From NCBI GenBank assembly GCA_947501445.1, contig CANMVS010000008.1, positions 1-64,000 on the forward strand: DNA of 64,000 bases. The letters are read 5' to 3'. Positions 61,050 to 64,000 of this stretch are shown in pieces; position 1 is the stretch's first letter, and every line of letters starts with the position of its first letter. The position numbers and the translations under genes were made by a program. The notes below the pieces were generated by a model. It had not been told where the DNA came from. It saw only the letters and a list, made by a program, of their open reading frames with translations, and did not search any database. The stretch comes from an uncultured Rhizobiaceae group bacterium (GTDB taxonomy: Bacteria > Pseudomonadota > Alphaproteobacteria > Rhizobiales > Rhizobiaceae).

Positions 61050-62138
61050 ATGGCGACGCTGCAAAATCTGGATGCTGAAATTGACAAGACCCGGAGCATT
61101 GTCAATGACATGCGCTCGAAGATAGAGCAATCTGGCGTTGTGCTTGAAAAATTCTCCAAGGGTGATGCCAAACTGGGGGATGCTGATTTCGAAATCGAGA
61201 ATGCCCGTATCGAAGACGTGCTAAAACAGCAAAACGTCATGGAAGCCAATATTGCCGACCTGATCATTGGGCTTGAAGATGCGACCAATGTCTTTGGCAG
61301 CGAATTTGAAAGCATGAAGAATTTCTCCGGATGGGAGAAATTCATCGGCGTTTTTTCCAAACAAAGAATGCAGCGCATGCGCACAGACCGGGTTCGCAAT
61401 ATGTCGCTTGCCGATAATCTGCAGGAACTATTGTCCAAATCAGATGCCATAGTCGGTATCCTGAAGGAGCAAAAAAGCATTCTCGACGAGCGTTACAAAA
61501 CCTCTGAAGCAAGCCTTATAACTGTCATCGACAGGCGAAAAGCCACGATGGCTGAAATGGAAACCGTGCAAAAGCGCATTGACGAACTCAATCCGATGCT
61601 GATGGACATTGAGAACCGTATCGCTGCATCAACAGATCAGATTCTGCGTACCGAGTTGGAAAGTGAGCGCACAGTCCTTGCCAATGAATACAATGAGGCG
61701 CAGGCAAAAGAACAGGAACTATTGGCCGAGAGCCAGACGTTTGAGCGTTATACGTCGATGTTCCAGACATTTGTGGATTCATTGAATAATCAGATCGCCG
61801 CACAAAACACGCTGATCAACAAGCTGACAATCGATACCGAGCAGCGCATCGTTTTGTACAAGGCACTTGAAGACTCATTGAAAACAGCAGCCCAGCAGGA
61901 CGTGGCGCACAAGATAAATACGCTTGGCAGCCAGGTTGATACCGCCGCGGAAGAGACAATGGCCGGTATCGGTTCTGCAGCGCAGCGACACATTGGTGAT
62001 CTGCTGGAAATGCACGAAAAGAACATGCTGGCCACCCAGGACATACAAAGACGCAAAAAGCTTGCCGATGATGCATTCTCGCGGCGGTTTTCCGATGTGG
62101 TGGAAAAGCACAATGCCGCCAATTATGTGCAAAACTGA
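61050..62138 (+). CDS. Uncharacterised coiled-coil protein, possible TelA-like
   Basis: 362 residues, almost entirely helical with heptad-like patterns, rich in Glu, Gln, Ala and Leu, and no signal peptide or membrane segment. A distinct middle segment (NFSGWEKFIGVFSKQRMQRMRTDRVRNMSLADNLQELLSKSD) is followed by long coiled coil. The overall character is weakly reminiscent of toxic-anion-resistance (TelA) proteins, but I do not recognise a named family with confidence. It is the first gene of a tight three-gene run (24 bp and 3 bp gaps), so it probably forms a complex with the next two products. Confidence 0.65.
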   Translation: MATLQNLDAEIDKTRSIVNDMRSKIEQSGVVLEKFSKGDAKLGDADFEIENARIEDVLKQQNVMEANIADLIIGLEDATNVFGSEFESMKNFSGWEKFIGVFSKQRMQRMRTDRVRNMSLADNLQELLSKSDAIVGILKEQKSILDERYKTSEASLITVIDRRKATMAEMETVQKRIDELNPMLMDIENRIAASTDQILRTELESERTVLANEYNEAQAKEQELLAESQTFERYTSMFQTFVDSLNNQIAAQNTLINKLTIDTEQRIVLYKALEDSLKTAAQQDVAHKINTLGSQVDTAAEETMAGIGSAAQRHIGDLLEMHEKNMLATQDIQRRKKLADDAFSRRFSDVVEKHNAANYVQN

Positions 62139-62162
62139 TCTGCAGCAGTTTGGCGATAGCAG

Positions 62163-63308
62163 ATGCAAAGTGAAAATGGGCAGATTCAACGCTACTTCAA
62201 GGCGATCAATGCAGCTTTGAGCGGGCTTGATACTTTCCTGCAAAACAAAGACTCGCCGCTCTACAAACATGCGCTGATCGCCCATGCCATCATGCCCTAT
62301 GTCGAGCGCTTGTCTCAGACTTTTTCGTGTTGGGAAAACCGCATCGGCTTTACCGACTCGTTTCGAATTTCGACCGGTGAAAGCGGTTTTCCGGTGTTTC
62401 AGAATGTGCTTGCGCTGGACAATGACCGCAAGCGGGTTGAGGAGCATCTGGCTGGTCTGCCAACAGGCGACGAATTGCGGGCGCAAATGGCTGATTTCAT
62501 TCTGCGTGAACGGACCTTTCCTGCAGCATTGCAGGCGCAAATGGCGCAACACAGTTACTTTGAAACGATCCGCAAGGGCGAGGTATTTGCTCCGTTCATT
62601 TTGCCACAAACGATCCGTGTCTCTGTCAATCCAAAAACCGGACGCCCCTATTATGTTGTCCATTGGGGCGCATTTGACGGGCTTCAGTCGCTGCCAATGG
62701 TCTATATGGCAGTGGTTGAAGATTCCAGCGACAAGGTCAGCGACATGCTGGTAACCAGAGACGGCACGCTCAATACACGTATTAAAATTCCGCTTCCTGT
62801 TGAAGGGTTGCTCAATCCTGATCTTGCCCATGCTTTTGATGATTTTGCCAGGAACAACAGTTCCTATGCTCTGACACCGGCGACAATTGCCGGCAATCTC
62901 GACAAGGATTTTGAAACACTTCATCCCAAACAATTGCGGCGCATTGTACTGGGGCCGTTCTATTCGGCTGGCGTTACCGAGCACAATAACAAGGTAAGCG
63001 ATATACTTTCGCGGGTGCGTCAGCAGGACAATGCCTGGATGCTGACATGGACCATACAGGAAGTCGCCTCAAAGTCTGAGCGCCCTGCCTCAAGCAGTTT
63101 TTGGAGTTCAACACCGGCGCGGCAAACCTTTCACATAGAGACAAATGATGTGGAAGCGACCCGTCAGGGGGTTAGCTTTTATGAAAAACACGCTCTTGTG
63201 CCCCATGATGCCTATCAGGCGCTCTATGCAAGCGGAGACGCCGATGCGGTCTTCAAGGGGTTCAAGGTGCACGTCATTTCGGGCAACCAGATAACCAGCG
63301 GGATCTAG
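62163..63308 (+). CDS. Uncharacterised protein of the coiled-coil operon
   Basis: 381 residues, soluble, with no recognised domain. A helical N-terminus (ALSGLDTFLQNKDSPLYKHALIAHAIMPYVERLSQ) precedes a mixed alpha/beta region containing IRVSVNPKTGRPYYVVHWGAFDGLQSLPMVYMAVVEDSSD and a serine-rich stretch (SERPASSSFWSSTP) near residue 302. The C-terminal part is alpha/beta. The 24-bp gap from the previous gene and the 3-bp gap to the next suggest joint translation. Function unknown. Confidence 0.6.
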   Translation: MQSENGQIQRYFKAINAALSGLDTFLQNKDSPLYKHALIAHAIMPYVERLSQTFSCWENRIGFTDSFRISTGESGFPVFQNVLALDNDRKRVEEHLAGLPTGDELRAQMADFILRERTFPAALQAQMAQHSYFETIRKGEVFAPFILPQTIRVSVNPKTGRPYYVVHWGAFDGLQSLPMVYMAVVEDSSDKVSDMLVTRDGTLNTRIKIPLPVEGLLNPDLAHAFDDFARNNSSYALTPATIAGNLDKDFETLHPKQLRRIVLGPFYSAGVTEHNNKVSDILSRVRQQDNAWMLTWTIQEVASKSERPASSSFWSSTPARQTFHIETNDVEATRQGVSFYEKHALVPHDAYQALYASGDADAVFKGFKVHVISGNQITSGI

Positions 63309-63311
63309 TCC

Positions 63312-64000
63312 ATGAGCCAGAATGCAGGTCTGACAACCATACACGAGGATGACATTGTCAAACACGTGACGATTGCTCAAAACCTCATAACCAAGTCAGT
63401 GGTCGTGAGCGCTGATGAAGGGCGCTCTTCCGCACCGATTGCCGGGACCCGGCGACGCTTTGTATCCACTGTGTCAACGCGTTCTGCCCGCCGCGCGCGC
63501 GAAGTGACCCTGTCAAAAACCATCGCCGGTATCAGCGCTGACGACCCATTGATGACAATCACCCAGCATATGGTGCTATCTCGTGTGCGTCGCGGTTTGG
63601 CCGTCGCCCTGGCCATGGCTGATCTGTTCGCCAAACAAAGTGAATTGGAAACGTTGCAATCGCAAAATACCGCCGCGCCCCTGTCGGGCGATGCCGCGAC
63701 ACGTTTCAAGGGACTGCTGTCTGCTTCAAGTTATATTGCCGCCTTTACATTAGCAGCATTTGTCCTGCAATCACCCGGTCTGGACGGGGAGCCGGTCGAG
63801 GATGTGGATGAACCGGATTTCAGCTTCGATACGCCACTCGACGGGCTGCGACAGCTGGTGGCCGCCCTTGATGAAGCCATCGATGGTGTTGACGGCGATG
63901 AGACTTTAAAGGCGCGGGTGAAGGCCTTTGCACGAACGACAATTGATGGACTTTTGACCCGGCGATCCCGGTTTGACGGACTGGCCGATTTTGCCCAGGC
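63312..64000 (+). CDS. Uncharacterised protein, third gene of the coiled-coil operon (cut at the window end)
   Basis: An open frame from ATG 63312 runs to the window edge without a stop (229 codons seen). It starts MSQNAGLTTIHEDDIVKHV and contains an arginine-rich patch (TRRRFVSTVSTRSARRAREV), a possible hydrophobic helix (SSYIAAFTLAAFVLQS, residues 144-160) and an acidic segment (DGEPVEDVDEPDFSFD). No family was recognised. The start lies 3 bp after the previous stop, so coupling is likely. Confidence 0.6.
   Translation, partial: MSQNAGLTTIHEDDIVKHVTIAQNLITKSVVVSADEGRSSAPIAGTRRRFVSTVSTRSARRAREVTLSKTIAGISADDPLMTITQHMVLSRVRRGLAVALAMADLFAKQSELETLQSQNTAAPLSGDAATRFKGLLSASSYIAAFTLAAFVLQSPGLDGEPVEDVDEPDFSFDTPLDGLRQLVAALDEAIDGVDGDETLKARVKAFARTTIDGLLTRRSRFDGLADFAQ

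Noticed and set aside
61875-62984. A 369-residue frame on the minus strand across the coiled-coil operon
   Set aside because: It is antisense to two tightly coupled genes with good ribosome binding sites, and its translated sequence is rich in Cys, His and Arg without any domain, as expected for a shadow frame.

Overview
The window looks like chromosomal DNA of a marine or host-associated alphaproteobacterium, most likely of the Hyphomicrobiales (Rhizobiales) type. This is inferred from gene content: an invasion-associated locus B protein, a choXWV/betI choline uptake set, an Frc/Rbs-type sugar ABC transporter, TRAP transporters, a BigR/SqrR-like persulfide regulator, a cyanide-insensitive-type bd oxidase with a DUF2474 peptide, and a FeeM-like N-acyl amino acid synthase. 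No rRNA, tRNA, CRISPR array, phage module or transposase was seen. It reads as an accessory-rich but mobile-element-poor region.

Layout. 1-8 kb holds a FeeM-like acyltransferase, a DUF4142/cupredoxin pair, an AraC regulator, a YHS-domain protein, and a gamma-glutamyltransferase-like enzyme overlapping an uncharacterised polytopic membrane protein. 7.2-18.8 kb is a catabolic island for an aldose or sugar acid. It contains an SMP-30 lactonase divergent from an FCD regulator with a perfect 17-bp palindrome between them, an enolase-superfamily dehydratase, a sugar ABC transporter, an SDR, an aldose epimerase and a XylX-like FAH-family enzyme. A DctPQM TRAP transporter converges on it. Together these suggest a Weimberg-type non-phosphorylative pentose route (aldose, lactone, aldonate, 2-keto-3-deoxy acid, 2-oxoglutarate semialdehyde); the final aldehyde dehydrogenase is not in the window. 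19-23 kb has a ChaA-like antiporter and cydAB plus a 59-residue DUF2474-type peptide.

23.3-33.7 kb is one giant gene (about 3467 residues): an N-terminal lipase-like domain, RTX blocks, long VCBS-type tandem repeats, a cadherin-like module and a C-terminal RTX/type I secretion region, preceded by an AT-rich leader. No type I secretion genes accompany it. 34-42.3 kb holds IalB, an SLC13/ArsB-like permease, an MFS transporter, a tandem SpoIIAA-like protein, an ETHE1/Blh-like metallo-hydrolase, two SDRs and an ACAD10-like phosphotransferase. 42.4-49.1 kb is a TetR-RND efflux locus ending in an ABC six-TM protein without an ATPase domain, then a WYL regulator. 49.3-58.9 kb has a DMT exporter, two PNPOx-like proteins, a nucleoside hydrolase, a BigR-like ArsR regulator, an AMACR-like CoA racemase with an SDR, and choXWV/betI. 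59-64 kb has a 45-residue peptide with a double-glycine leader, thymidine kinase, cytochrome c, and the start of an uncharacterised three-gene operon running off the right edge.

The most striking non-genic feature is a dispersed intergenic repeat of about 100 bp made of two hairpins. There are eight full copies and one half copy in 64 kb, in both orientations, usually just after a stop codon. One copy shows a compensatory base-pair change in a stem. The main candidates for something undescribed are this repeat family, the orphan double-glycine peptide, the ATPase-less ABC membrane protein fused by overlap to the RND operon, and the right-end coiled-coil operon.
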